The notes under the pieces are model-generated. The model did no database searches. It saw only the letters and a list, made by a program, of their open reading frames with translations, and was not told where the DNA came from. From the NCBI RefSeq assembly GCF_000499845.2, contig NC_023754.2, positions 23,222,611 through 23,286,610 of the forward strand: a DNA stretch of 64,000 nucleotides, written 5' to 3'. Position 1 is the stretch's first letter; each line of letters opens with the position of its first letter. Of this stretch, positions 49,157 to 60,860 are shown piece by piece. The position numbers were made by a program, and so were the translations under genes. Source of the DNA: Phaseolus vulgaris (taxonomy: Eukaryota; Streptophyta; Magnoliopsida; Fabales; Fabaceae).

Positions 49157-52100
49157 TTTTATCTTCTAAAGTTAATTTTTATTTAATAATTTTCTAATAG
49201 TGAATATATAAGGATATAAATAATAATAACAAAAAATATTTTCTATTATCATCGTCATTAATATTTTATTTAGTAAAAAAATTAAACATATAGTTTTTTT
49301 TTTTACCTTATTAGTGTATTGAAGTATAATTCTGAAATAATAAAATGAATATTGGAAATAGTATAAATATTTAAAACAAAAGATACAATACAAAGTATTT
49401 AAATAATAACATTTATTTTTATCATTACCATTTTTTTATTTAATAAAAAAAATTATCTTATGTAAAAAGTAAAAATAAAAAGGTGTTATGAGTTAATGAA
49501 AACAAATAAAATAAAATCATGTTTTATGTAATAAGAAATTTAATAACTATTTAGGAATAAAATACAAGTAAATATAAAAAAACTATAAATTTAAAAAATA
49601 CTATTTTTAGTAACGCTTAGGATCACACCAAATTTTCACCAAATTCCCACCTAATAAAAAATTGTAAATTAATGAAATGTAATGCCATAGCTTAATGAAT
49701 AAAAATGGAGCAATATTATTAAGAAGTCATTAATCTCATGTGGAGCACGACTTTAAAGATATTAGTGTAGTTAACATCGACATGATATAGCTAAAACAAG
49801 GATAATTAATGTAAAATGCACATTTAAAATATGAAAAATAAATAATTAAGAAAGTTAAGATAGTGAAAATCTCAACTTTAAATTATGTATAAAATTGGTT
49901 TATATTTTTAACACTCCCAAGAAGTCAATGTTATATTTTAATAAGTAGAATAATATTATAAAATCATTTTTATCATTGATTAAAATCTATTAAAAATTAA
50001 GAAAATGAAATTCACTTCTTATTTATTTAGTCTCTCAACATAATTTTAAAAAATTGAAAAAATGTGTTTAAAAATATCAAATATGAGGTGGATGCACATT
50101 ATTAAAATAATACCGTTTATTGTTAACGTGTTTTAAATAAGTCAACTTTCGTAATTAGTAACAGTTTTGATGTGTTGGATCCCCATAAAAGACTATGGCC
50201 AATTCAAACACGTACAACACATATTTACGTACAGATTCAACAACCTTCAAAAGTCTTCTGCAATAAATTAATAATAATCTAAAAAATATGCTTGTGTGGC
50301 CTCGTGTGGTCCATTAGTTTGAAAGCTGATGGAACATTATCATTGTTATATTACTATTTTAGTTTTTTCATTATAAGAAGTAAATGTTTATGGAAATTAC
50401 GTGAACTCAATCCCATGTTTGATACGTATATTAGTATTTTTAAATGATATTAATTGACAAATTTGTTTTTTTAGTAAAAAAATACAGTTAATATTAATAA
50501 AAAAGTCTAACTATAACATCATTTGAAAAATAATATTTATACACGTATCGATATAAAAACAATATAGATGATAATAAAAAAAATATAATTAACTTTAATA
50601 TAAAATAAATAATTATTAACATTAATATTTCAATCTCACCTAAGTTAATCATATATAGATCGAAATCAAGTTCACAGCATTTCAATTAAAACAAATTAAC
50701 AATATCTTAATCAAAAGTTAAAGAAATAATAATAATAATAAATATAAATTATTAATTTGTAAAAAAAAATTAAAATTGTATAAATTTCTAAATGAAACAA
50801 TTGGTTGCTCCAACTTTTTTATAAATAATATTTATAACTAGATATATGGGCATTAAAACCTAACTTACTTCCTCTTCTAATTTACTCAAGTACCATGATA
50901 TATTTATAACTCACCTTTTTTTTCTACACTCATTATATAACTCCCAATATTATTATTTTAATAATTTTTTATATAATTTAATTATAAATTTATTTTTATT
51001 ATATATTTTTTATCGAAATTATCACATAAAAAATTATATACAACTACCAACATTGTCAAGTATCATTTTTGTTCCTAGAATACATAGTTATCATGAACTT
51101 AGCTATGTGTGGAAGGCGTGCTAACTTATTGGGAGAAAATTCTGATGGATTGTCCTGCTCATTGGTTTTGCTATGGGAGATCTTTCAATGCAGAATTCAG
51201 GTTCAGTGGCTGGATTTGATGAATGGGGGATAGTTATGAAGGAAACATTATTACGTTGATGTGAGGTAATCAAATCTTATCCAAATATTGTTCAAAAGCT
51301 AGAATTGGTCTTGGATGGAAGACACGTAGCCGTGAAAAACTAGGTGAGACAATTGTGGTTTCATGAAATTTATGAAAAAGGTGTTGGTGCTGTTATGCAG
51401 GTTTGTTCAAAGGTGCAGAGGATTATGCATGCAGCTTATAAATAACCATTTTTATAAGTAGCTTTTTCTAGAGTAAAATGCAACTTGGGTGCAGTTTTTT
51501 TGAGCATTTGTGTGGTCGAGAATGGATTTGAAGTGCCAAATTATCATGCAACAATGACTAGTACCATTCACTAGTGTAGTTTTGACTGTTTTATTGTGGG
51601 TAACCTTTATTAGATGATGAAGGTATTTTGTTTTTTATACGGGTTTAGACATTATGAAATATTCTTATTTTAATTAATTTTATTTTTTATTGATAAAAAA
51701 AAATTAACTAAAACATAGAACCTATCCAATAGTCTCTACTTAAATAGTGTTATCTACACATAAATATATTTTTAAACAGTTATCTTACTCGTAATATATT
51801 TTTCAACTCGTCATAGTTACAATTTTGTCTTGCATATGCGTATTGGACTTGTCATGTTAGCATGTTATTGTTGCGTGGTACCTTTGTATAATTTATTCGT
51901 CATTTTTTCCCACCTTTCACATATTTTAATTTTTGCTGGAAAGTTATCCAAGTTTTTAATATGAACTCGTTGATCCTTTATTTTTTAATGTTCTCTTTCT
52001 TTAACTTTCCTTCTTTCGAGAAACATATGTAACATGGCTGGTTCCTTGTATATGTTGTTATTGCTTGAATTCCTTTTTTAAATTGATATACCTTGACTTC

Positions 52101-52482
52101 TCCATCCAATAAATATTGTAACTTTTTCTATATGTATATATATACACACACTACTTTGTTCACGTATAATTGAAAAATGTATAAGTGTGCATGAATGAAT
52201 CGGCTTATTTCAAAAAGTCCACAGCAGGAGGAGTTGAACCTTTAATTGGGTCAAAAAAACGAAAAATTAAGGAACCCTAATTGTAATTGTATCCGAAAAT
52301 TTTGACGTGTTTGATTTCACAAGAGATATTTCAGAATATGTGCAATCATATTTAGCAAGGTCAACGAATAATTGAGTCACGTTATCTGTTTCGAATATAT
52401 GGAAAATATTTTGTCAACTTCGGAGGTAACGTAAGCCATCTTCTCACTTGTGTTTGACAATTTCTTCCTCGAAATGTTCCAC
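49157..52482. other. AT-rich intergenic DNA with one decayed gene-like segment
   Basis: Largely A/T-rich without genes. The exception is about 51085-51600, which has balanced composition and short broken frames such as SYPNIVQKLELVLDGRHVAV, a stop, then HEIYEKGVGAVMQVCSKVQR. It looks like a degraded gene or transposon fragment that I do not recognise. From about 52135 to 52350 is the upstream region that is duplicated downstream of the first BBE gene. Confidence 0.4.
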
Positions 52483-52489
52483 TATAAAA
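52483..52489 (+). promoter_or_regulatory. TATA box of BBE-like gene 1
   Basis: TATAAAA about 80 bases before the ATG, in the context CCACTATAAAATCCAATAGA. The same block is conserved at the second copy. Confidence 0.7.
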
Positions 52490-52567
52490 TCCAATAGATG
52501 ATGCTCAATAGAAACACTAAAAACTCCTCTTTCTTGTTACCCTACCACCATCATAAGATAACCAAAA

Positions 52568-54190
52568 ATGGAAGTCCTTTCTCCTAGTAGAATACACCTA
52601 CCAATATTTTCCATTGTTGGGTTAGTGTTACTTTCTACTATTGCATGTTCAGCTGCAAATTCAGCTCACAACACTTTTCTTCATTGCCTTGTAAACCATT
52701 CAGAGCCCTCTCATCCCATAACCTCAGCGATTTTCACGCCAAACAACGCTTCATTCTCCTCAGTCTTGGAAGCTTACGTCAGAAACCTTCGTTTCAACAC
52801 CTCCACAACTCGGAAGCCGTTCCTTATAGTAACTGCATTGCATGTATCCCATATACAGGCATCCATTATTTGTGCTCAGAAGTACAACTTGCAAATGAAA
52901 ATTCGAAGTGGAGGCCATGACTACGAGGGCGTCTCCTACGTGGCTCAGGTCCCATTCTTCATCCTTGATATGTTCAATCTCCGAACCATTGAAGTTGACA
53001 TCCACACCGAGACTGCTTGGGTACAAGCTGGTGCAACGCTTGGTGAAGTTTATTACAGAATTGGTGAGAAGAGTAAAATTCATGGTTTTCCAGCAGGGGT
53101 TTGTCCCACTGTTGGGGTAGGAGGCCATATAAGTGGTGGCGGTTATGGAAATATGATGAGAAAATATGGTCTTACTGTGGACAATGTTGTTGATGCAAAA
53201 ATGGTTGATGTTCAAGGTAGATTGCTAGATAGAAAATCCATGGGTGAAGATCTCTTTTGGGCCATCACAGGGGGTGGAGGATCTAGCTTTGGTGTGGTCC
53301 TTGCATACAAAATAAAGCTAGTTAGAGTTCCTAAAACAGTCACTGTTTTCAACGTTCAGAGGACCTTGGAGCAAAACGCCACCGATATAGTTTATAAATG
53401 GCAGCATGTTGCACCAACTATCGACAACGACCTTTTCATTAGACTTGTCTTGGACGTTGTAAACGGTACAAAAACTGGAACAAAGACTGTAAGAGCTTCT
53501 TTCGTAGCTCTATTCCTTGGCGACTCCAAAAGCCTTGTTTCTCTCTTGAATGAGAAGTTCCCTCAATTAGGTTTGAAGCAATCTGACTGCATCGAAACAA
53601 GTTGGCTTCGTTCAGTGCTGTTTTGGACAAACATCAACATTACAGCACCTCTTGAGATTTTGCTTGATAGACAACCACAATCACCCGTGAACTTCTTGAA
53701 AAGAAAATCTGATTATGTACAAAAACCAATTTCCAAAGACGGTTTTGAAGGAATTTGGAAGAAGATGATTGAGTTGGAGGATACACTGTTTCAATTCAAT
53801 CCTTATGGTGGAAGAATGGCTGAGATTCCATCAACAGCAACTCCTTTCCCTCATCGAGCAGGGAACCTATGGAAGCTTCAATACCAAGCCAATTGGAGGC
53901 AAGCAGGGAAAGAAGTAACAAATCACTACATAAACTTGACAAGAAAACTTCACAAGTACATGACTCCTTTTGTCTCCAAGAACCCAAGAGAGGCTTTCTA
54001 CAATTATAAGGACCTTGACTTGGGAATTAATCACAATGGCAAGAAAAGCTATGCTGAAGGAAAAGTTTACGGAGTGGAGTATTTCAAGGATAACTTCGAC
54101 AGGTTGGTTGAAATAAAGACCAAGGTTGATCCTCATAATTTCTTTAGAAACGAACAAAGCATCCCTACTCTGCCATATGCAAAGAGTTAG
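52568..54190 (+). CDS. Berberine-bridge-enzyme-like FAD-linked oxidase (intact copy)
   Basis: Secreted flavoenzyme of the BBE-like family (FAD_binding_4 plus BBE domains). Members oxidise alkaloids, monolignols, oligosaccharides or cannabinoids. This is a single exon of 540 residues with a hydrophobic signal peptide (IFSIVGLVLLSTIACSAA). The FAD-binding part includes RKPFLIVTALHVSHIQASI and SGGHDYEG with His117, and PAGVCPTVGVGGHISGGG with Cys179. The spacing of 62 equals that of the bicovalent His/Cys pair in the California poppy enzyme (His104/Cys166, from memory), so bicovalent FAD is expected. The C-terminal BBE domain ends EAFYNYKDLDLGIN ... VDPHNFFRNEQSIPTLPYAKS. Several Asn-X-Ser/Thr sites fit secretion. 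The substrate cannot be predicted. It is tandem with the broken copy at 58422, with which it shares coding and promoter sequence. Confidence 0.95.
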   Translation: MEVLSPSRIHLPIFSIVGLVLLSTIACSAANSAHNTFLHCLVNHSEPSHPITSAIFTPNNASFSSVLEAYVRNLRFNTSTTRKPFLIVTALHVSHIQASIICAQKYNLQMKIRSGGHDYEGVSYVAQVPFFILDMFNLRTIEVDIHTETAWVQAGATLGEVYYRIGEKSKIHGFPAGVCPTVGVGGHISGGGYGNMMRKYGLTVDNVVDAKMVDVQGRLLDRKSMGEDLFWAITGGGGSSFGVVLAYKIKLVRVPKTVTVFNVQRTLEQNATDIVYKWQHVAPTIDNDLFIRLVLDVVNGTKTGTKTVRASFVALFLGDSKSLVSLLNEKFPQLGLKQSDCIETSWLRSVLFWTNINITAPLEILLDRQPQSPVNFLKRKSDYVQKPISKDGFEGIWKKMIELEDTLFQFNPYGGRMAEIPSTATPFPHRAGNLWKLQYQANWRQAGKEVTNHYINLTRKLHKYMTPFVSKNPREAFYNYKDLDLGINHNGKKSYAEGKVYGVEYFKDNFDRLVEIKTKVDPHNFFRNEQSIPTLPYAKS

Positions 54191-54504
54191 GATAATAGCG
54201 ACTCAAATGTTATTAATTTCTGTAGTTTTGGTCATTAGTTTATTGCGTACTATATTGGATCATGGAAATAAGTGATGTTTAATAAACTATTTGTTTGGTT
54301 TGGTATTAAATTATGAAATAAATCGTGTTTTAATCATGTAGCTCTTGTGTGTTATTTAAATAGTTACATAAGAGATGCAGTTTTGATAGAAATCTTTTTC
54401 TGATCAGCTAAAAATATATAATAAATTTTAGTCATTATTAAAAAAATTATAATAAATAAATATATCACGTAGCAAGTCATTTCTTTATTAATACACAATG
54501 CATG

Positions 54505-54542
<38 letters not shown>
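54505..54542. repeat. (AT)n microsatellite
   Basis: Uninterrupted TA dinucleotide run just downstream of BBE-like gene 1. Confidence 0.85.
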
Positions 54543-54545
<3 letters not shown>

Positions 54546-55292
54546 TTTACGTATAACCAAAAATTGTACGTAAAAGTGAAACTGACATCTATGATAGGCT
54601 TATTTCTGAAAGTTCACTGCAGGAGGAGTTTGAATCTTTAATGATCAGTAAAAATAAAAACATTAAGGAAACTGAATAGTAATTGTATTCTAAAATTTTG
54701 ACGTGTTTGATATCACAAGAGATATTTGCAATCAGAATACGTTATTTTTTAAACAACCTAGGTAGAAAATAATTTTTTAAAGTGATACTAGTGGTTTGAT
54801 TTATTATGAAAATATCTTATAATTACAAAAAAATTATATAAAGTTAGACAAGATATCAAATATATATTTTTATAGTTAAACTAATCTAAAAGTTCTCTTA
54901 ACTAGTTCTCAATAATTAGTGTTCTCGTCAATAAATTTTGGTTTGATTTTATAGGTGGATTTCGAGTTAATCTTTCAACACTACTGTTTTGAGATGCTTG
55001 AAGATCATAATGAAAAGAGTTTACCTGTTAATAAAATTCTGACGATCATGTCAATAAAAACATTAAAAAATATGAGTGTAGTGTGTATTGTATGAAATAA
55101 TGTTTACCTTTTGTTCGGAGTCTTAAAATTCTTTTAACACTCGAAGATCCTTATTCAAAAGTTAGTAACTACATAATAATTTGTTAATATACCCTTTTAT
55201 TTTAGGGATGTTGATATACCAAGTATCTATCTACATTTGTTGATGACTTATTAGTGTCATTCCTTTTGAAAAGACAAAAAAATACGTAAATA

Positions 55293-55314
55293 TAATTATA
55301 TATATATATAAATA

Positions 55315-55369
<55 letters not shown>
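55293..55369. repeat. Long (AT)n microsatellite
   Basis: More than 70 bases of almost pure AT/TA dinucleotide with one short interruption (AATATAATT). Likely variable between individuals. Confidence 0.85.
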
Positions 55370-55372
<3 letters not shown>

Positions 55373-55839
55373 TGTGTATATTATATGCGGCTAAAAACAT
55401 CTCGACACACGAAAGTGATCATAACATACAAGTACAAAGAAGTAGAAGCTAGATCAGCAATTTTAGAATAAATTTCAAAACCTTGCCATACACATACCGA
55501 AATTAAGCTACATATAATTAAGAATATCACTAATCCTCAATCAAGCACACTAAGTTGCTCTTACTATTAGAGTAATATAAGATTATCGATGAAGGTTCAT
55601 CTATGCACAAGCTCAATTTAATTAAATTCTATAAATAAATTATCATGTGATTGGTGGTAAACATTAAATTTACTAGCATTTATTAATAAATACACTCAAC
55701 TAATTTGAATGTTGAAGTATCTTTTTACAAGTACAGTATCAAAACATAGGTATTACCGACATTCAAAATTAGTCGATAATGTCAAAATTTTGTCATTAAA
55801 TAAAAACTATTGACAAAAATAAATTTGTCGATAACTAAT

Positions 55840-56620
55840 AATATTATTATTAATAATTTAAAAAATATTATTTATTATTAAAATTATTATTATTAGAATT
55901 TACGGTTATTGTTTACTATTATTTTATTATATGTTATTAATTATATAATGTTATTAAATATAATATTACCAATTGATGCGGAGGAATTTGAACCAAGTTC
56001 ACTGACTACATGTGACTGTAAGCATTAGACCAAAATTACTTACTTACCATATTATGTTTTTTTATTCTTATTATCATATTAGTATTATAATTATTATAAC
56101 TATTATTATCATTGTTATTAATATTACTAATATTAATAAAATTAAAATATTATTAATACAAATATTATCAATATTATTTTTATTAATAATATCATTATTA
56201 TTAATAATATTCTTATTATTAATAATATTTTTATTATTTATAGTATTTAATTATTATTAATATTATTATTATTATTAAGATTATTATTAATAATATTATT
56301 GTAATATTATTTTTAATATTAATATTATTATAGTTATTATATTTATTATTAGTTTTATTAATATTATATCATAATTATTAATATTAGTACTACTTTTAAT
56401 AATATTATTCATATTATCAGTATAATTATTAATATATGATTATTAATATTAACTTTATTCTAAGTCTTAATTTTATTAAAAATATTAATATTATTGTAAT
56501 TATTAATTTTATATTAATATAAATATAAATATAAATATTATTGTAATTACTATTATTACTATTATTATTATTAATCTTATTAATATAAATATAATTATTA
56601 TTATTATTGTAGAATTTACT
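55840..56620. repeat. Low-complexity ATT/TTA trinucleotide-rich tract
   Basis: Almost all sequence here is built from TTA, ATT, AAT and ATA triplets. It is flanked by partly complementary segments containing TTGTCGATAA (left) and TTATCGACAA (right), so it may be the core of a palindromic non-autonomous element that has expanded. Confidence 0.6.
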
Positions 56621-57659
56621 GACGATTTATATCCGCATCTAATTATCGACAAATTTTATTGGATATTGATTCGTTTCAAATTACTTTTTTAATCTTAAGA
56701 TTTGTAAATCAAATTTACTGGTAATTACCAATGGACATAATTCCGTCAATAAATTTTTTTAATAATTAGTTTTGTCAGTAATAAAAAACATAAACCCGTA
56801 AATTTGATAAATTTGTTGTTAATAATTAGAATTTTTTTATAGTATATCTTCTGTGACCAGAGACAAGTAAATACTATCTTTCAAACGACGAAATTAGTAT
56901 AACAATAAATAAATAAAAAACGTACTCAAACATTCAAAAACAATATATATTATTAAATATATTATTTTGTGGTTTACATATTAAAAAAATTGTTTTCCAA
57001 ACTAATTTTTTCTATATTTTAAAACTAGTTTATATATTTGATTAATTTACTGTATTAGTGTTTAGTCAAATGTCATGAACTCCATAGTCACTAAATATTA
57101 AGTTGCATGATGCCTCCATCACAAACGTGTGACATCTAACTACTGATAAATTAATAAACTACCTGATTATGACTTTGCATAAAAATAGTATGTATATATG
57201 AATTAATGTATTTCCAATACTCTCTAATGCGATTGAATATTTAAAACAACCTCAAAGATGACTTATATATGGAACTTCAAAATTAAATTCTTCAAACTTT
57301 ATTTACGCTCTTCAAGGAATAGATAATATCCTATAATCCAATGAATAAGTTATTTGACAACGAAAATTGAAGCATGTTCAAGAATTCCACAAGCTTCTTG
57401 ATAATATAATTTGAATAAAAAATTAAATTTGATAGTGACAAAAACAAGTGGAGTCAAGTTTTTTTATTTAAAGTGTGGATTATGTATGTGAGGATTATAT
57501 GTCATGGTTAACATAGTCTTATCCTTTTTATACGGGTTGCGATATTTTTTAAATATCTTATTTAATTTATTTATTTATTTTGTTAATAAAAATAATGATA
57601 GTTAATATGGATTGACATCTTTTAAATTTATTTATTTATTGATAAAAATAATGATAATG

Positions 57660-58265
57660 ACATGTTATCTGGTCTTTAATTAGGCTATTACTTTTTCCAC
57701 AATCTTTTTTGAAACATATTTTCTAAAGTTTTTTAAATTATATTTTCATCAAAATAATAAGTCTTTGTCCCTTTTAAATTTATATGTGTAAATTATATTA
57801 AAAGCTATACAATTTAATAATTTTTTAATAATATTTTATGTATTATTTTTATTGATAAATAGGGTATATCCTAAACCCTAAACAACTTCCTCTTAATTAA
57901 AAATCCTGCGCTGGATCCACAACTCAGTGATGCATTACATCAAAGTCATTTTGTTCAAGCATGAATTAAGTTCAAAAATTCTTTGAATCAAAAGTCGCGG
58001 AACTGAGCACTAATTTCTCTCTTCTGTATAAATGTGTGAATGTGTTTTGATGTGAAATATTCATGTTTTGTGTGGTACTTATTTTCTTTCTGTAACTTAA
58101 ATATTAATGTATTTTAAATATAAAAAGATTTCTTGTTGGCTAGTGTGGAAAATGGGACTAAGACTTGATTATTTTGATGAAAATATAATTTGAAAAATTT
58201 AGAAAATATGTTTCGATGAAAAGATTGTGGAAAAAATAATAGCCTAATTAAGGATTAGATAAGGT
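57660..58265. mobile_element. Inverted-repeat element (MITE-like) upstream of BBE-like copy 2
   Basis: About 115 bases at 57660-57775 are repeated in inverse orientation at about 58145-58265. Both arms contain TTAATTAGGCTATTA, CCACAATCTTTT and TTATATTTTCATCAAAATAAT. The right arm stops about 30 bases before homology to the other BBE promoter resumes. A related sequence lies at 62030-62310. The target duplication is not clear. Confidence 0.55.
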
Positions 58266-58350
58266 GTAACTATCATATTTAATTTTTGTATTCAAATCTA
58301 GGCCATCTTCTCATTTGTCTTTCACAATTTCTTCCTCGAAATGGTTCCAT

Positions 58351-58357
58351 TATAAAA
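58351..58357 (+). promoter_or_regulatory. TATA box of BBE-like copy 2
   Basis: TATAAAA about 65 bases before the ATG, in a block (about 58296-58421) closely similar to 52434-52567 of the first copy. Confidence 0.65.
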
Positions 58358-58421
58358 TCCAATGTAGATGATGCTCAATAGAAACACTAAAAACTCCTCT
58401 TCTATCAAAAGATAACAAAAA

Positions 58422-60016
58422 ATGGAAGTCCTTCCTCCTATATTTTTCATTGTTGTGTTACTTTCTACAATTTCATGCTCAGCTTCAGCTGCAAATTCAG
58501 CTCACAACAATTTTCTTCATTGTCTTGTAAGCCATTCAGAGCCCTATCATCCCATAACCTCAGCGATTTTCACGTCAAACAACGCTTTATTCTCCTCAGT
58601 CTTGAATGATTATGTCAGAAACCTTCGTTTCAACACCTCCACAACCCGTAAGCCGTTCCTTATAGTAACTGCATTGCATGTGTCCCATATACAGGCATCC
58701 ATTATCTGTGCTCAGAAGTATAACTTGCAAATGAAAATTCGAAGTGGAGGCCATGACTACGATGGTTTGTCCTACGTGGCTGAGGTCCCATTCTTTATCC
58801 TTGACATGTTCAAACTCCGAACCATTGAAGTTGACATACACACTGAGACCGCTTGGGTACAAGCTGGTGCAACGGTTGGTGAAGTTTTTTACAAAATTGC
58901 TAATAAGAGTAAAATTCATGCTTTCCCAGCAGGGATTTGTCCCACTGTTGGGATAGGAGGCCACCTAAGTGGCGGCAGTTATGGCAATTTGATGAGAAAA
59001 TACGGTCTCTCAGTGGACAATATTGTTGATGCACAAATGGTTGATGTTCAAGGTAGATTGCTTGATAGAAAATCCATGGGTGAAGATCTCTTTTGGGCCA
59101 TCACAGGTGGTGGAGGATCTAGCTTTGGTGTGGTCCTTGCCTACAAAATAAAGCTAGTTCGAGTTCCTGAAACAGTCACTGTTTTCAGAGTTGAGAGGAC
59201 CTTGGAGCAAAACGCCACCGATATAGTTTATAAATGGCAGCATGTTGCACCAGCTATCGACAACGACCTTTTCATTAGACTTATCTTGGACGTTGTAAAC
59301 GGTACAGAAAATGGAAAAAAAACTGTAAGAGCTTCTTTCGTAGCTCTATTCCTTGGCGACTCCAAAAGCCTTGTTTCTCTCTTGAATGAGAAGTTTCCCC
59401 AATTGGGTTTGAAGCAATCTGACTGCATCGAAACAAGTTGGATTCGTTCGGTGCTGTTTTGGACAAACATCAACATTACAGCACCTCTTGAGATTTTGCT
59501 TGATAGACAACCACAATCACCCGTAAACTACTTGAAAAGAAAATCTGACTATGTACAGAAACCAATTTCCAAAGACGGTTTTGAAGGAATTTAGAAGAAG
59601 ATGATTGAGCTGAGTATACACAGTTTCAATTCAATCCTTACGGTGGAAGAATGGCTGAGATTCCATCAACAGCAACTCCTTTCCCTCATCGAGCAGGGAA
59701 CCTATGGAAGATTCAATACAAAGCGGATTGGAAGCAAGCAGGGAAAGAGGTAACAGATCACTACATAAACTTGACAAGAATACTTCATGAGTACATGACT
59801 CCTTTTGTCTCCAAGAACCCAAGAGAGGCTTTCTACAATTATAAGGACCTTGACTTGGGAATTAATCATAATGGTAAAAACAACTATGTTGAAGGAAAAG
59901 TTTACGGAGTGAAGTATTTCAAGGATAACTTCAAAAGGTTGGTTGAAATAAAGACCAGGATTGATCCTCATAATTTCTTTAGGGACGAACAAAGCATCCC
60001 TACTCTGCCATATTAA
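58422..60016 (+). pseudogene. BBE-like FAD-linked oxidase, recent pseudogene
   Basis: Tandem copy of the gene at 52568, closely similar over its whole length, with a signal peptide (MEVLPPIFFIVVLLSTISCS) and both FAD attachment residues (His111 in SGGHDYDG, Cys173 in PAGICPTVG, spacing 62). Two lesions lie close together. TAG at 59592-59594 replaces the TGG (Trp) codon of the intact copy in the motif GFEGIW. A one-base deletion at about 59612-59622 then shifts the frame, so the remaining 121 codons (MAEIPSTATPFPHRAGNLWK ... SIPTLPY) read in another frame to 60016. The first 390 residues could still be made but would lack the C-terminal BBE domain. The low number of lesions suggests recent loss. 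Confidence 0.9.
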
Positions 60017-60261
60017 TAATATACTATACTGGATTGTGGAAATAAGCTGTGTTTAATAAACCACTTTGTTTTCTTTGGTATTAAATTATGAAATAAACTG
60101 TGTTTTAATCCTGCACCTGGTGTGTTATTTAAATGTAATTTTTTTTAACACTCATCTATTACTAACACATATTTGACATGCTTGCGTGACATTAATTGAC
60201 GTTGTAGACGTGATATTTGGTGAGGATGTGACACTGATTCTATATTATAATATATGACCTG

Positions 60262-60860
60262 TAGCACACGCAAAACTGGTTACTTGTGTGTTTGTAAGTA
60301 GTTACTTATGTGACGTTTATGTCTACCCACTCTTCATGAAAAAGAATCATTTTTTTAATAAGAACCATATATTACATCGGTTAGATGACTTAATCGCTGT
60401 AATAACCCTACTAGAACTATCCAGCCACAAGTTCCTCCACATATACTGGCTCACGCAAAACTGATTACCCGTGTGTTTGTAAGTGGTTACCTATGTGACA
60501 TTTATGGTCACCCACTCTTCATGAAAAAAAAAATCAATTTTTTTAATAAAAACCTTATATTACATCGGTTAGATGACTTAACCGATGTAAAAATCATATA
60601 TTACATCAGTTAGATAACTTAACTGATGTAATAACCTTACCAGAGCTGGTTACCCATCCCCTGACTCACGCAAAATTGGTTATCCGTGTGTCTATAAATG
60701 GTTACCTATGTGACTTATGACCCACCCACTCTTTATGAAAAAAAAAATCAATGTTTTTTAATATGGATCATAACCAATAATATGAGTCATTCTGAGTAAA
60801 AAAAATACATTACACGGATTGTTTCTAAGAACCGCTGTAATATATTATTTTTTACTCTAT
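60262..60860. repeat. Tandem repeats (about 190-215 bp, 3 units) with internal palindromes
   Basis: The phrase CACGCAAAACTGGTTAC...GTGTGTTTGTAAGTGGTTAC recurs at about 60262, 60453 and 60668. The first two units are followed by CCACTCTTCATGAAAAA and then short perfect or near-perfect palindromes of the form TTACATCGGTTA ... TAACCGATGTAA. Such palindromes are common in plant CACTA-type repeats, but I cannot assign a family. Confidence 0.65.

Larger units (their letters stand above)
54191..58350. other. Spacer between BBE copies: displaced upstream region, microsatellites, MITE-like DNA
   Basis: 54520-54740 matches the upstream region of the first BBE gene (52135-52350), including the shared AATTTTGACGTGTTTGAT and CACAAGAGATATTT blocks. 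Then come long (AT)n at about 55290-55370, an imperfect-palindrome region at 55745-56840 with a TTA/ATT-rich core, and an inverted-repeat element near 57660-58265. Homology to the first BBE promoter resumes at about 58296. No gene seen. Confidence 0.55.

Noticed and set aside
52760..54157. Antisense frames opposite the BBE-like genes
   Set aside because: The same shadows occur at both copies because the coding sequences are duplicated. No known family resemblance.
56012..56260. 82-codon frame rich in Ile/Leu
   Set aside because: Pure by-product of the ATT/TTA-rich tract.
59592..59594. Programmed readthrough of the TAG in BBE-like copy 2
   Set aside because: A one-base deletion just downstream also breaks the frame, so simple readthrough would not give a BBE domain.
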